Both the position numbers and the translations under genes were made by a program. 64,000 bases of DNA, taken from NCBI RefSeq assembly GCF_040611135.1, contig NZ_JBEXNL010000002.1:310001-374000 (forward strand). The letters run 5' to 3'. Below are positions 49,140 to 57,832 of this stretch, one piece after another (the first letter of the stretch is position 1; each line of letters begins with the position of its first letter). Under the pieces are notes generated by a model. That model did not search any database and had not been told where the DNA came from. It was given only the letters and a program-made list of their open reading frames with translations. The DNA is from Tsukamurella sp040611135 (GTDB taxonomy: Bacteria; Actinomycetota; Actinomycetes; Mycobacteriales; Mycobacteriaceae).

Positions 49140-51977
49140 GTGGCAGGCAAGGCCCGCGTGCACGAGTTGGCTAAGGAACTCGGTGTCACCAGCAAGGAAG
49201 TTCTCGCACGGCTCAGTGAGCAGGGCGAGTTCGTGAAGTCCGCGTCGTCGACGGTGGAAGCCCCCGTCGCGCGGCGCCTGCGCGAGTCGTACGGACCCAA
49301 GTCCGACGGCGGCGCGAAGCCGGCCGGCGGCGCGAAGCCCGGTCCGGCGCGCAAGCCGGCCGCACCGGCCGCCCCCGCGACCCCCGCGGCGAGCACCCCC
49401 GCAGCGTCGGCGCCCGCGGCCCGTCCGGCGGCTTCCGGCGCACGTCCGGGCCCCCGCCCGGCCGCGCCCGCGGCGCCCGAGCCGACCCCGGCTCCGGCCG
49501 CGCCCGCGGCGAGCGCCGCACCGTCGGCCCCCGAGACCGCCGCACCGGCGGCACCGTCGGCCCGCCCGGGCCCGCGTCCGGCCGGACCCAAGCCCGGCCC
49601 GCGCACCCCGAAGGTCGGCAACAACCCGTTCTCCTCGCAGGCTCCCGTCGAGCGTGCGCCCCGCCCGCAGCCGGGCCCCGGTGGCCCGCGCCCGCAGGGC
49701 GGTCGCCCGGCTCCCGGCCAGGGGGGCCCGCGCCCGCAGGGTGGTCGTCCCGCTCCCGGCCAGGGCGGTCCCCGTCCGCAGGGCGGTGCGCGTCCGGCCG
49801 CTGGTCCCGGCGGCCCGCGTCCCACTCCCGGCAGCATGCCTCCGCGCCCGAACCCGGGTGCGATGCCCGCACGCGCCGCGCGTCCGGCCGCACAGGGCCG
49901 TCCCGGCCCCGGTGGTCGTGGCGGGCCCGGCGGTCGTCCCGGCGGCGGTGGCGGCTACCGCGGTGGGCCCGGCGGCGGTGCCGGTGGTGGCGCCGGTGCA
50001 CCCGCAGCGGGTGGTTTCCGCGGTCGTCCCGGCGGCGGAGGTCGGGGTCGTCCCGGCGGCACCGCGGGTGCCTTCGGTCGTCCCGGTGGCGCTCCGCGTC
50101 GTGGCCGCAAGTCGAAGCGGGCGAAACGCGCCGAGTACGAGAGCATGCAGGCGCCGATCGCCGGTGGCGTGCGGTTGCCCCGCGGCCAGGGCGAGACGAT
50201 CCGTCTGGCCCGGGGCGCGTCGCTGAGCGACTTCGCCGAGAAGATCGACGCCAACCCGGCATCGCTGGTCCAGGCGCTGTTCAACCTGGGCGAGATGGTC
50301 ACCGCGACCCAGTCGGTGAACGAGGAGACCCTCGTCCTGCTGGGCGAGGAGATGAACTACGTCGTCCAGGTCGTCAGCCCCGAGGACGAGGACCGCGAGC
50401 TGCTCGACAGCTTCGACCTCACCTACGGCGAGGACGAGGGCGACGAGGACGACCTCGAGCAGCGGCCGCCGGTGGTCACCGTCATGGGCCACGTCGATCA
50501 CGGTAAGACCCGACTGCTCGACACGATCCGCAAGGCCAACGTCCGAGAGGGCGAGGCCGGCGGCATCACGCAGCACATCGGTGCCTACCAGGTGCTCACG
50601 GAGCTCGAGGGCAATGAGCGCCTGATCACGTTCATCGACACGCCGGGTCACGAGGCGTTCACCGCCATGCGTGCCCGGGGTGCCAAGGCCACCGACCTCG
50701 CGATCCTCGTGGTCGCGGCCGACGACGGCGTCATGCCGCAGACGGTGGAGGCCATCAATCACGCGCAGGCGGCCGACGTGCCGATCGTCGTGGCGGTGAA
50801 CAAGATCGACAAGGAGGGCGCGCAGCCGGAGAAGATCCGCGGCCAGCTCACCGAGTACGGCCTGGTCCCCGAGGAGTACGGCGGCGACACGATGTTCGTC
50901 GACATCTCCGCGAAGCAGGGCACGAACGTCGACACGCTGCTCGAAGCGGTGCTGCTGACGGCCGACGCCTCGCTCGACCTGCGGGCGAACCCCGACATGG
51001 ACGCGCAGGGCGTGGCCATCGAGGCGCACCTCGACCGCGGTCGCGGCCCCGTGGCCACCGTGCTCATCCAGCGCGGCACCCTGCGGGTCGGTGACTCGAT
51101 CGTGGCCGGCGATGCGTACGGTCGCGTCCGCCGGATGGTGGACGAGAACGGCGACGACATCGCCGAGGCGTTCCCGTCGCGCCCGGTGCAGGTCATCGGC
51201 TTCACGTCGGTGCCCGGTGCGGGCGACAACCTCCTCGTCGTGGACGAGGACCGCATCGCCCGGCAGATCGCCGACCGGCGCGCGGCGCGCAAGCGCAACG
51301 CCCTCGCGGCGCGGTCGCGCAAGCGTGTCTCGCTGGAGGATCTGGACGCCGCGCTCAAGGAGACGAGCCAGCTCAACCTCATCCTCAAGGGCGACAACTC
51401 GGGCACCGTCGAGGCGCTCGAGGAGGCGCTGCTCGGGATCGAGATCGACGACGAGGTGCAGCTGCGGGTCATCGACCGCGGTGTCGGTGGCGTCACCGAG
51501 ACCAACGTCAACCTGGCGTCCGCATCGAATGCGATCATCATCGCCTTCAACGTGCGGGCCGAGGGCAAGGCCACGGAGCTCGCCAACCGCGAGGGCGTGG
51601 AGATCCGGTACTACTCGGTGATCTACCAGGCCATCGACGAGGTCGAGGCCGCGCTCAAGGGCATGCTCAAGCCGGTCTACGAGGAGAAGGAGCTCGGCCA
51701 GGCCGAGATCCGCGCGATCTTCAAGTCGTCCAAGGTGGGCAACATCGCGGGTTGCATGGTCCAGTCGGGCATCATGCGCCGCAATGCGAAGGCGCGCCTG
51801 CTGCGCGACTCGACGGTCGTGGCCGAGAACATCACGGTCACCTCGCTCAAGCGCGAGAAGGACGACGCGACCGAGGTCCGCGAGGGCTACGAATGCGGTC
51901 TCACGCTCTCGTACTCCGACATCAAGATCGGCGACGTGATCGAGACCTACGAGCTGGTCGAGAAGGCCCGCGATTAG
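49140..51977 (+). CDS. infB: translation initiation factor IF-2
   Basis: The GTPase that brings fMet-tRNA to the 30S P site. The 945-residue protein starts VAGKARVHELAKELGVTSKEVL (IF2 N-terminal helical domain), then has a 300-residue disordered Pro/Ala/Gly-rich region with three 14-residue repeats and RGG-like stretches. The G domain begins with GHVDHGKT near residues 450-457, followed by DTPGHE, NKID and the SAKQGT motif. The GTG at 49140 has GAGGAGAA directly upstream and gives the known family start; an upstream TTG in the same frame is not needed. The 200-base gap before it shows no gene. Confidence 0.97.
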   Translation: MAGKARVHELAKELGVTSKEVLARLSEQGEFVKSASSTVEAPVARRLRESYGPKSDGGAKPAGGAKPGPARKPAAPAAPATPAASTPAASAPAARPAASGARPGPRPAAPAAPEPTPAPAAPAASAAPSAPETAAPAAPSARPGPRPAGPKPGPRTPKVGNNPFSSQAPVERAPRPQPGPGGPRPQGGRPAPGQGGPRPQGGRPAPGQGGPRPQGGARPAAGPGGPRPTPGSMPPRPNPGAMPARAARPAAQGRPGPGGRGGPGGRPGGGGGYRGGPGGGAGGGAGAPAAGGFRGRPGGGGRGRPGGTAGAFGRPGGAPRRGRKSKRAKRAEYESMQAPIAGGVRLPRGQGETIRLARGASLSDFAEKIDANPASLVQALFNLGEMVTATQSVNEETLVLLGEEMNYVVQVVSPEDEDRELLDSFDLTYGEDEGDEDDLEQRPPVVTVMGHVDHGKTRLLDTIRKANVREGEAGGITQHIGAYQVLTELEGNERLITFIDTPGHEAFTAMRARGAKATDLAILVVAADDGVMPQTVEAINHAQAADVPIVVAVNKIDKEGAQPEKIRGQLTEYGLVPEEYGGDTMFVDISAKQGTNVDTLLEAVLLTADASLDLRANPDMDAQGVAIEAHLDRGRGPVATVLIQRGTLRVGDSIVAGDAYGRVRRMVDENGDDIAEAFPSRPVQVIGFTSVPGAGDNLLVVDEDRIARQIADRRAARKRNALAARSRKRVSLEDLDAALKETSQLNLILKGDNSGTVEALEEALLGIEIDDEVQLRVIDRGVGGVTETNVNLASASNAIIIAFNVRAEGKATELANREGVEIRYYSVIYQAIDEVEAALKGMLKPVYEEKELGQAEIRAIFKSSKVGNIAGCMVQSGIMRRNAKARLLRDSTVVAENITVTSLKREKDDATEVREGYECGLTLSYSDIKIGDVIETYELVEKARD
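49680..49805 (+). repeat. three 42-bp units in the infB linker
   Basis: Units at 49680-49721, 49722-49763 and (degenerate) 49764-49805 each code for GGPRPQGGRPAPGQ or a variant. Confidence 0.75.
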
Positions 51978-52051
51978 TCAGGGGTCACCGCCCGGGTGTC
52001 GATGCGCCCGGGCGGTGGCTCCCCGAGCCCCTGGGCCGGGTGGCCCGCACG

Positions 52052-52342
52052 ATGTTCATAGGAGCTCTGGAGTTCGATCTCCTGCTGGGTGATGTCCATT
52101 CGCTCAAGCAGAAGCGATCCGTCATCAGGCCCGTCCTCGCCGAGCTGCGGAGATTCTCCGTCAGCGCGGCCGAGGTGGGCGAACAGGACCTGCATCGCCG
52201 GGCGACGCTCGGCGTCGGCGTGGTCGGCCCCGACCACGCGCACGTCGTCGAGATCCTCGATCGGTGCGAGCGCACCGTCGCCGCGCATCCCGAGACCCAG
52301 CTGCTCTCGGTGCGCCGCAGGCTGTTCGGCCCCGAGGATTAG
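52052..52342 (+). CDS. DUF503 family protein
   Basis: A 96-residue protein of the DUF503 family. The start FIGALEFDLLLGDVHSLKQKRS is the characteristic N-terminus and VGEQDLHRRATLGVGVVGPD the middle. Members are ferredoxin-like small proteins of unknown function, often encoded between infB and rbfA, which fits here. The ATG is at the family start; the open frame extends upstream. Confidence 0.85.
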   Translation: MFIGALEFDLLLGDVHSLKQKRSVIRPVLAELRRFSVSAAEVGEQDLHRRATLGVGVVGPDHAHVVEILDRCERTVAAHPETQLLSVRRRLFGPED

Positions 52343-52476
52343 CGCGACGTGATCGGGGTCGGTGCGGGACACATGTCCTTCGCCGCCCACCGGGATATGC
52401 TCGCTGTCCACCGATCGTTCGCGGCGCGCTCGGCGCCGTGGGTCGATCGTCAGAGGTTTCAAGGGAGGGAGTAGTC

Positions 52477-52929
52477 ATGGCTGACCCGGCACGGGCAGCT
52501 CGGCTCGCCAAGCGGATCGGCACGATCGTCGCGACGGCGATCGAGCACGACATCAAGGATCCGCGTCTGGACCACGTGACCGTCACCGATACGCGGGTGA
52601 CGAACGACCTGCACGACGCGACGGTGTTCTACACCGTCATGGGGCCCACGCTCGACGTCGAGCCGGACTACGAGGCCGCCGCGGCGGGCTTGGAGAAAGC
52701 CCGGGGCCAGCTCCGCAGCAAGGTCGGCGCGGGTACGGGCGTGCGATTCACGCCCACGCTCCGGTTCGAGCTCGACGGGGTGCCCGCCGCGGTCGCGAAC
52801 ATGGAGGCGCTGCTGGCCAAGGCCCGCGAGCAGGACGAGCGGGTCGCCGCTGTGGCGGCCACCGCGCAGCCGGCGGGCGACGCGGATCCGTACAAGCACG
52901 ACGAGGACCCGGACGAGGATCCGCGGTGA
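52477..52929 (+). CDS. rbfA: ribosome-binding factor A
   Basis: Binds the free 30S subunit and promotes 16S rRNA 5' end maturation, important in the cold. The 150-residue protein has ARAARLAKRIGTIVATAIEHDIKDPRL (KH-like fold start), VTVTDTRVTNDLHDATVFY, and ALEKARGQLRSKVG-type helix followed by VRFTPTLRFELD. A strong AAGGGAGGGAG ribosome site precedes it. The tail is acidic. It overlaps the next gene by four bases (GTGA). Confidence 0.94.
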   Translation: MADPARAARLAKRIGTIVATAIEHDIKDPRLDHVTVTDTRVTNDLHDATVFYTVMGPTLDVEPDYEAAAAGLEKARGQLRSKVGAGTGVRFTPTLRFELDGVPAAVANMEALLAKAREQDERVAAVAATAQPAGDADPYKHDEDPDEDPR

Positions 52930-53867
52930 CCGACGCCCTCGCGGCCGTCGCGGCAGCGCTCGACGGGGCGTCCCGCGTGGCGGTGTACTGCCACGTGCGG
53001 CCCGACGCCGACACGCTGGGTTCGGGGCTGGCGCTGGCGCGGGTGCTCCGTGCCCGCGGTGCCGAGGTCTCGGTGAGCCACCCCGGTCCGGACCTGCCGT
53101 CGGGCATCGGCGGCCTGGCCGGCGCCGACGGCTTCTCGGCCCCGATCGACGCCGAGGTCGCGGTCGCCGTCGACTGCGCCAGCGCGGAGCGGCTCGCCGG
53201 ACTGGAGGCCTCGTTCGGGGAGCACCCGGTGCGGGTCGTGATCGACCATCACGCCACGAACGGCGGGTTCGGCACCGTCGACCTGATCGACCCGTCGGCG
53301 AACAGCACCACGGAACTGGTGCTGGCGGTGGTCGATGCGCTCGGCGCCGAGCTCGACGCGGAGACCGCGGACTGCCTGTACGCGGGCCTGGTCACCGACA
53401 CCGGCTCGTTCCGCTGGGCCTCGCCCGCGGGGCATCGGACGGCGGCCCGGCTGCTCGAGGCGGGCGCGCACGGGCGCGAGCTCACGCGGGAACTGCTCGA
53501 CAGCCATCCGCGTGCCTGGTTCCCCATGGTCGCGGCGGTGCTCGGCTCTGCGACGGCCGTGCCGGAGGCCTTCGGCGGCCGCGGCGCGGTCTACGCCGTC
53601 TGTCGCGCCGTCGACCGCGGCCCGCTCGGCTGGGACGCCGCCGAATCCCTCATCGACCTGCTCCGGACGGCGGACGACTGCGAGGTCGCCGCGTTGTTCA
53701 AGGAGGCCGACAACGGCGAGTGGTCCGCGTCGCTGCGGGCGCGCACCGATGTCGATGTCTCGGCGGTGGCGCGCGTCTTCGGCGGCGGCGGGCACCGGCT
53801 GGCGGCGGGCTACTCGGCCACCGGCACGGCGGAGGACGTGGTGACGGCGTTCCTCGCCCGCGCATGA
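52926..53867 (+). CDS. nrnA: DHH-family phosphoesterase (NrnA-like oligoribonuclease/pAp phosphatase)
   Basis: Degrades short oligoribonucleotides and pAp, a nucleotide from sulfate assimilation. The 313-residue protein has the DHH motifs HVRPDAD (His23, Asp27, Asp29), AVDCAS (Asp83), VVIDHHATN (Asp107-His108-His109) and a later Asp in VTDTGSF, giving the two-manganese centre, and the C-terminal DHHA1 domain with VFGGGGHRLAAGYSATG. In mycobacteria this gene follows rbfA too. It overlaps the next gene by ATGA. Confidence 0.93.
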   Translation: MTDALAAVAAALDGASRVAVYCHVRPDADTLGSGLALARVLRARGAEVSVSHPGPDLPSGIGGLAGADGFSAPIDAEVAVAVDCASAERLAGLEASFGEHPVRVVIDHHATNGGFGTVDLIDPSANSTTELVLAVVDALGAELDAETADCLYAGLVTDTGSFRWASPAGHRTAARLLEAGAHGRELTRELLDSHPRAWFPMVAAVLGSATAVPEAFGGRGAVYAVCRAVDRGPLGWDAAESLIDLLRTADDCEVAALFKEADNGEWSASLRARTDVDVSAVARVFGGGGHRLAAGYSATGTAEDVVTAFLARA

Positions 53868-55204
53868 CCGAGGCGGTGGCCGCCGTCCCGTCCGGTCTCG
53901 GCAGGCGGATCGTCGGACAGGCGCTGCCCGCGCTCGGGGTGCTCGCCGCCGAACCCCTCTACCTGCTGTGGGACACGGCGATCATCGGCCGGCTGGGCGC
54001 GCTGCCGCTGGCGGGCCTCGCCGTGGGCGGGCTCATCCTGGCGACGGTCTCGACGCAGCTGACCTTCCTCTCCTACGGCACCACCTCGCGCTCGGCGCGC
54101 CGCTACGGCGCGGGGGATCCCGACGGTGCCGTCACCGAGGGCGTGCAGGCCACGTGGCTCGCGCTCGCGGTCGGCGGTGTCCTGCTGACCCTGGTGCAGA
54201 TCTTCGCGGGGCCGGTGACGCGCGCGCTCGCCGGTCGCGACGAGATCGCCGTCGCGGCGGAGTCGTGGCTGCGGGTGGCGGCGTTCGGCATCCCGCTCAT
54301 CCTGGTCACGATGGCCGGGAACGGCTGGTTGCGCGGCGTGCAGCGGCCCCGGGCCCCGCTCGTGTTCGTGCTGGCGGGCCTGGGCCTGTCGACGGTGCTG
54401 TGCCCCGTCCTCGTCCACGGCTGGCTCGGCGCGCCCGAGCTGGGCCTGGTCGGTTCGGCGTGGGCGAACCTCGCCGGGCAGGTCGTCAGCGGTCTGCTGT
54501 TCCTCGGTGCGGTGGTCCGCGCGGCACCGGCGGGCGGACTCCGGTTCCGGCCCGCCGTGGTTCGGGCCCAGCTCGTGTTGGGCCGCGACCTGATCGTGCG
54601 CAGCCTGTCCTTCCAGATCTGCTTCATCTTCGCCGGGGCGGTCGCGGCCCGCGCGGGAGCGCAGTTCGTGGGCGCGCACCAGATCGCGATGCAGCTGTGG
54701 AACTTCGTGGCCCTCGTCCTCGATTCGCTCGCGATCGCCGCGCAGACGCTGGTGGGCGCCGCGCTCGGCGCCGGGAACACGGAGGCCGCGCGGTCGCTGG
54801 GGCACCGGGTCACGGCGTGGTCCACGGCCTTCGCGGTCGCCATCGCCGCGGCGCTGGCGGCCCTGGCCGGCACCCTGCCGCACGCGTTCACCGCCGACGC
54901 CCAGGTGCTCGACGCGCTGACGGTGCCGTGGTGGTTCCTCGTGGGGATGGTGCCGGTCGCCGGGGTGGTCTTCGCGCTCGACGGTGTGCTGCTCGGCGCC
55001 TCGGACGCCGCGTACCTGCGTACGGCGACGATGGTGTCGGCGCTCGTCGGGTTCCTGCCGCTGATCTGGCTCTCGTACGCCTTCGGCTGGGGGCTCACGG
55101 GCATCTGGTCGGGTCTGGCGGCGTTCATGGTGCTGCGCTGCGTGGCCGTGGTGTCCCGCTTCCTGGGCCATCGGTGGGAGCAGGTGGGCACCGCGCCCGG
55201 CTGA
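53864..55204 (+). CDS. MATE family efflux transporter (DinF-like)
   Basis: A 446-residue multidrug and toxin extruder with 12 predicted membrane helices. The start LGRRIVGQALPALGVLAAEPLYLLWDTAIIGRLGALPLAGLAVGG matches the MATE/DinF signature, and FAGAVAARAGAQFVGAHQIAMQLWNFVAL is the start of the second half. It exports cationic compounds with a sodium or proton gradient. The ATG overlaps the nrnA stop (ATGA), so it belongs to the rbfA-nrnA transcript as in mycobacteria. Confidence 0.9.
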   Translation: MTEAVAAVPSGLGRRIVGQALPALGVLAAEPLYLLWDTAIIGRLGALPLAGLAVGGLILATVSTQLTFLSYGTTSRSARRYGAGDPDGAVTEGVQATWLALAVGGVLLTLVQIFAGPVTRALAGRDEIAVAAESWLRVAAFGIPLILVTMAGNGWLRGVQRPRAPLVFVLAGLGLSTVLCPVLVHGWLGAPELGLVGSAWANLAGQVVSGLLFLGAVVRAAPAGGLRFRPAVVRAQLVLGRDLIVRSLSFQICFIFAGAVAARAGAQFVGAHQIAMQLWNFVALVLDSLAIAAQTLVGAALGAGNTEAARSLGHRVTAWSTAFAVAIAAALAALAGTLPHAFTADAQVLDALTVPWWFLVGMVPVAGVVFALDGVLLGASDAAYLRTATMVSALVGFLPLIWLSYAFGWGLTGIWSGLAAFMVLRCVAVVSRFLGHRWEQVGTAPG

Positions 55205-55274
55205 TCGGGCGGGTCCGGCGGAGCCTCGGCGATCCGGCTTGCAATGCGGCCGTGAATGCGATCCTATGTTGCAT

Positions 55275-55724
55275 ATGGCATTCACTGTGATTGCGCGCAC
55301 GCCCGCGTTCCGCCGGATTCTGGCCGGTACGGCCGTCGTCGCCGGACTCGGAGCGATGGTGGCATGTGCACCATCCGATTCGGGGTCGGTGCCCTCGTTC
55401 ACCGTGAACCCGAGCGCGGGCTCGGGCCCGTCGTCGGCGCCCTCGTCCGCAGCGTCCGCGAGCGCCTCGTCCTCGGCCGCCGCGACCACGTCCGCCGCGC
55501 CGGCCCAGGTGGGCACGCCCGAGCAGCCCTACGTCGCCCCGTACCCGCCGGACACCACCGCCGCGTACCCGACGACCACGACCACGACGACGTACCCGAC
55601 CGGGACGCAGCAGCAGACGACGCAGCCCTACCCGACCACCGTCGTGATCCCGCCGGGCATCGACGTGCCGCCGGGCGTGCCGCGCACCATCACCATCCCG
55701 CCGAACCTGCCCTTCCCGCGCTGA
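55275..55724 (+). CDS. small Thr/Pro-rich exported lipoprotein
   Basis: A 149-residue protein. The signal sequence RRILAGTAVVAGLGAMVAC ends in a lipobox, so it is likely lipid-anchored. The mature part is low-complexity: Ser/Ala stretches, then PYVAPYPPDTTAAYPTTT and a Thr/Tyr/Pro tract, and finally VVIPPGIDVPPGVPRTITIPPN. It may be a wall-spanning spacer protein. No domain is recognised. The ATG at 55275 is preferred over ATGs a few codons upstream because the signal sequence then has the usual length. It converges with the acetamidase gene after 12 bases. Confidence 0.7.
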   Translation: MAFTVIARTPAFRRILAGTAVVAGLGAMVACAPSDSGSVPSFTVNPSAGSGPSSAPSSAASASASSSAAATTSAAPAQVGTPEQPYVAPYPPDTTAAYPTTTTTTTYPTGTQQQTTQPYPTTVVIPPGIDVPPGVPRTITIPPNLPFPR

Positions 55725-55736
55725 CCCGAGCCCCGG

Positions 55737-56993
55737 TCAGCGCGACGCGCGCGGCGCGCCCTGGCCCGGATCGATCTGCACCGGTCCGTCCTTGCCCGGC
55801 GTCACGTCGAAGTCGAAGATCGACGTCGGGATGTACACGGTGGCACAGGAGTTCGGGATGTCGACGACGCCCGAGAGGCGGCCCTCGATCGGCGCCGCGC
55901 CGAGGAGCAGGTACGCCTGCTCCGGGCTGTAGCCGAACTTCGTGAGGTAGTCGATCGCGTGCAGGCACGCCCGCTGATAGGCGAGGTGGCTGTCCAGGTA
56001 GCGCTGTTCGTCGTCGAGGGTCACCGACGTGCCCGAGAAGGCGAGGAACTGCTCGTACCGCGGGCCCACGTCGCCGCCGGGCAGGAAGATCGCGTTCTCG
56101 CTGACGCCGTAGGTCTCCATGCCGCCGGCGATGATGTCGACGTGCAGGTCGATGAAGCCGCCCATCTCGATGGCGCCGCAGAAGGTGATCTCGCCGTCGC
56201 CCTGGCTGAAGTGCAGATCGCCCACCGACAGGTTCGCCCCGTCCACGAACACGGGGTAGAAGACGCGGGTGCCGCGGGTGAGGTTCTTGATGTCCTGGTT
56301 GCCGCCGTTCTCGCGCGGCGGGGCGGTGCGGGCGGCTTCCGCGGCGGCCGCGGTGAAGGCGTCGCCGGTGAGGGTGCCGAGGATCGCGTCGTTCGGCTCC
56401 GGCGGGAGCGCCAGCGGCGGGACCCGGTCCGGATCGGTCGCGATGAGCGCTGCCTCGCGGGTGTTCCACCGCGCCAGCAGGTCCTTCGACGGTGCCGTCC
56501 CCATCAGGCCCGGGTGGATGATGCCGGTGAAGCTCACGTGGGGCACGTGCCGCGACGTGGCGGTGTGCCCGGTGAAGTCCCAGACCGCCTTGTAGGCGTC
56601 GGGGAACTGCTCGGTGAGGAAGCCGCCGCCGTTCTCCTTGGCGAAGATGCCCGTGTAGCCCCAGCCCTGGCCGGCCAGCGGGCCGCTGTCCTCCTGCGGG
56701 ATCGGCCCCACGTCCACGATGTCGACGATGAGCAGGTCACCGGGCTTCGCGCCCTCGACCGCGATCGGTCCCGATAGCGTGTGCACGGAGGTCAGCGGCG
56801 CGTTGAGGATGTCCTCCGCCGAGTCGTCGTTGTGGATGGCACCGTCGAACCATTCCCGGCAGTGGACCCGGAAGGTGTCGCCCGGCTTGACGGTGACGGC
56901 CGGCGGGATGGCGTAGTGCCACCGATTGTGGCCGACCTTCTCCTGATCGGTGAACTTCTTGCTGGAGTCGAGCGGAAAGACGACTTCGGGCAT
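55737..56993 (-). CDS. fmdA: acetamidase/formamidase family protein (FmdA-like)
   Basis: Hydrolyses short amides to ammonium and the acid. The 418-residue protein matches FmdA/AmdA: VTVKPGDTFRVHCREWFDGAIHNDDSAED near residue 33, GAKPGDLLIVDIVDV, GYTGIFAKENGGGFLTE, DLHFSQGDGEITFCGAIEMGGFI, and the late VVDIPNSCATVYIP. Such enzymes use a metal or acidic centre in a beta-rich fold. The gene is preceded by an FmdB-like zinc-ribbon protein and a permease on the same strand, suggesting amide or urea-related nitrogen use. Confidence 0.92.
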   Translation of the reverse strand: MPEVVFPLDSSKKFTDQEKVGHNRWHYAIPPAVTVKPGDTFRVHCREWFDGAIHNDDSAEDILNAPLTSVHTLSGPIAVEGAKPGDLLIVDIVDVGPIPQEDSGPLAGQGWGYTGIFAKENGGGFLTEQFPDAYKAVWDFTGHTATSRHVPHVSFTGIIHPGLMGTAPSKDLLARWNTREAALIATDPDRVPPLALPPEPNDAILGTLTGDAFTAAAAEAARTAPPRENGGNQDIKNLTRGTRVFYPVFVDGANLSVGDLHFSQGDGEITFCGAIEMGGFIDLHVDIIAGGMETYGVSENAIFLPGGDVGPRYEQFLAFSGTSVTLDDEQRYLDSHLAYQRACLHAIDYLTKFGYSPEQAYLLLGAAPIEGRLSGVVDIPNSCATVYIPTSIFDFDVTPGKDGPVQIDPGQGAPRASR

Positions 56994-57035
56994 GGAACTG
57001 GCCTTTCTTCTGCGGTGGACGATCGGGGGGGGGAT

Positions 57036-57320
57036 TCAGGGGCGGGGGAGTCCCGCGTGCCGGGGGTTCGACGGTGCGCCGCCCCCGCCTCCGCGCGTCC
57101 GCCCGGTCGGGGCGGAGACGACGGCCGGCTTCTCGGCCGTGGCCTTGGTGGCGTCCAGCAGCTTCATCGCCCGCGACGCCCCGCTGCCCAACCGGGGCGC
57201 GGTGATCCCGCGACGTGCCGGGGCCCCGCAGCGACAGGCCGTCGCCTCGGGGACCTCGCGCATGCTGTAGACGGCGTCGAAGGGTCCGCAACTGCTGCAG
57301 CGGAATTCGTAGGTGGGCAT
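57036..57320 (-). CDS. fmdB: FmdB-like zinc-ribbon regulatory protein
   Basis: A 94-residue protein with the FmdB zinc ribbon MPTYEFRCSSCGPFDAVYSM at its start (CxxC) and ATACRCGAPARRGITAPRLG (CxC) after it, which together bind one zinc. The tail is basic and Gly/Pro-rich. FmdB proteins accompany formamidase genes and were proposed to regulate them; the one here is 42 bases upstream of the acetamidase. A run of nine C on its strand follows the stop at once. Confidence 0.88.
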   Translation of the reverse strand: MPTYEFRCSSCGPFDAVYSMREVPEATACRCGAPARRGITAPRLGSGASRAMKLLDATKATAEKPAVVSAPTGRTRGGGGGAPSNPRHAGLPRP

Positions 57321-57394
57321 GAGTGGACCGTATTCCCTTCGTCGGGTTCCCGGGCGGAAACTACCGAATCGGTATCGTTTTCGATGGGTAACGT

Positions 57395-57823
57395 GTGCCC
57401 GTGCCCCCGAAGTCGACTGCGCCGCGCGCGCAGACCCGCAAGGCCCGGGTCGCCCGCCGCCGCGCGCGCCGGGTGGCCGCCGCCGACAACGACCTCACCG
57501 TGCCCGAGTGGAACGAACTGGTCGCCCTGTGGGGCGTGTGCGCGTACTGCGGCGGGGCGGGGCCGTTCCAGAAGGACTGTGTCCTGCCGATCTCCAGGGG
57601 TGGCCGCTACACGCAGACGAACGTGGTGCCCGCGTGCCGCTCGTGCAACGCCAGCAAGTGCAACTCCGAGGTCACGGGGTGGATGCGCCGCAAGAAGCTC
57701 GACGAGCGGGCCTTCCTGCAGGGGCACGCCGAGATCCTGATGCACCTGCGGGGGCGAACCTCGGACGACGGCGCGCCGGCCCCCGCGGAGGAGGCCGGCG
57801 CACCGTCGGATCAGGTGGAGTGA
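57395..57823 (+). CDS. HNH-type nuclease domain protein with altered catalytic residue
   Basis: A 142-residue protein. The basic N-terminus (RARRRARRVAAADNDLT-type) precedes an HNH/zinc domain: CAYCGG (Cys49, Cys52) and CRSCNASK (Cys81, Cys84) bind structural zinc. The HNH signature reads DCVLPISRGGRYTQTNVVPAC, so the first catalytic His of DHxxPxSxGG is a cysteine (residue 62), codon TGT. The family is commonly annotated HNH endonuclease; with Cys there the cleavage mechanism is uncertain. It is divergent from fmdB and embedded in the amide cluster but on the other strand. GTG start; a second GTG is two codons in. Confidence 0.8.
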   Translation: MPVPPKSTAPRAQTRKARVARRRARRVAAADNDLTVPEWNELVALWGVCAYCGGAGPFQKDCVLPISRGGRYTQTNVVPACRSCNASKCNSEVTGWMRRKKLDERAFLQGHAEILMHLRGRTSDDGAPAPAEEAGAPSDQVE

Positions 57824-57832
57824 GGCGAGCGC

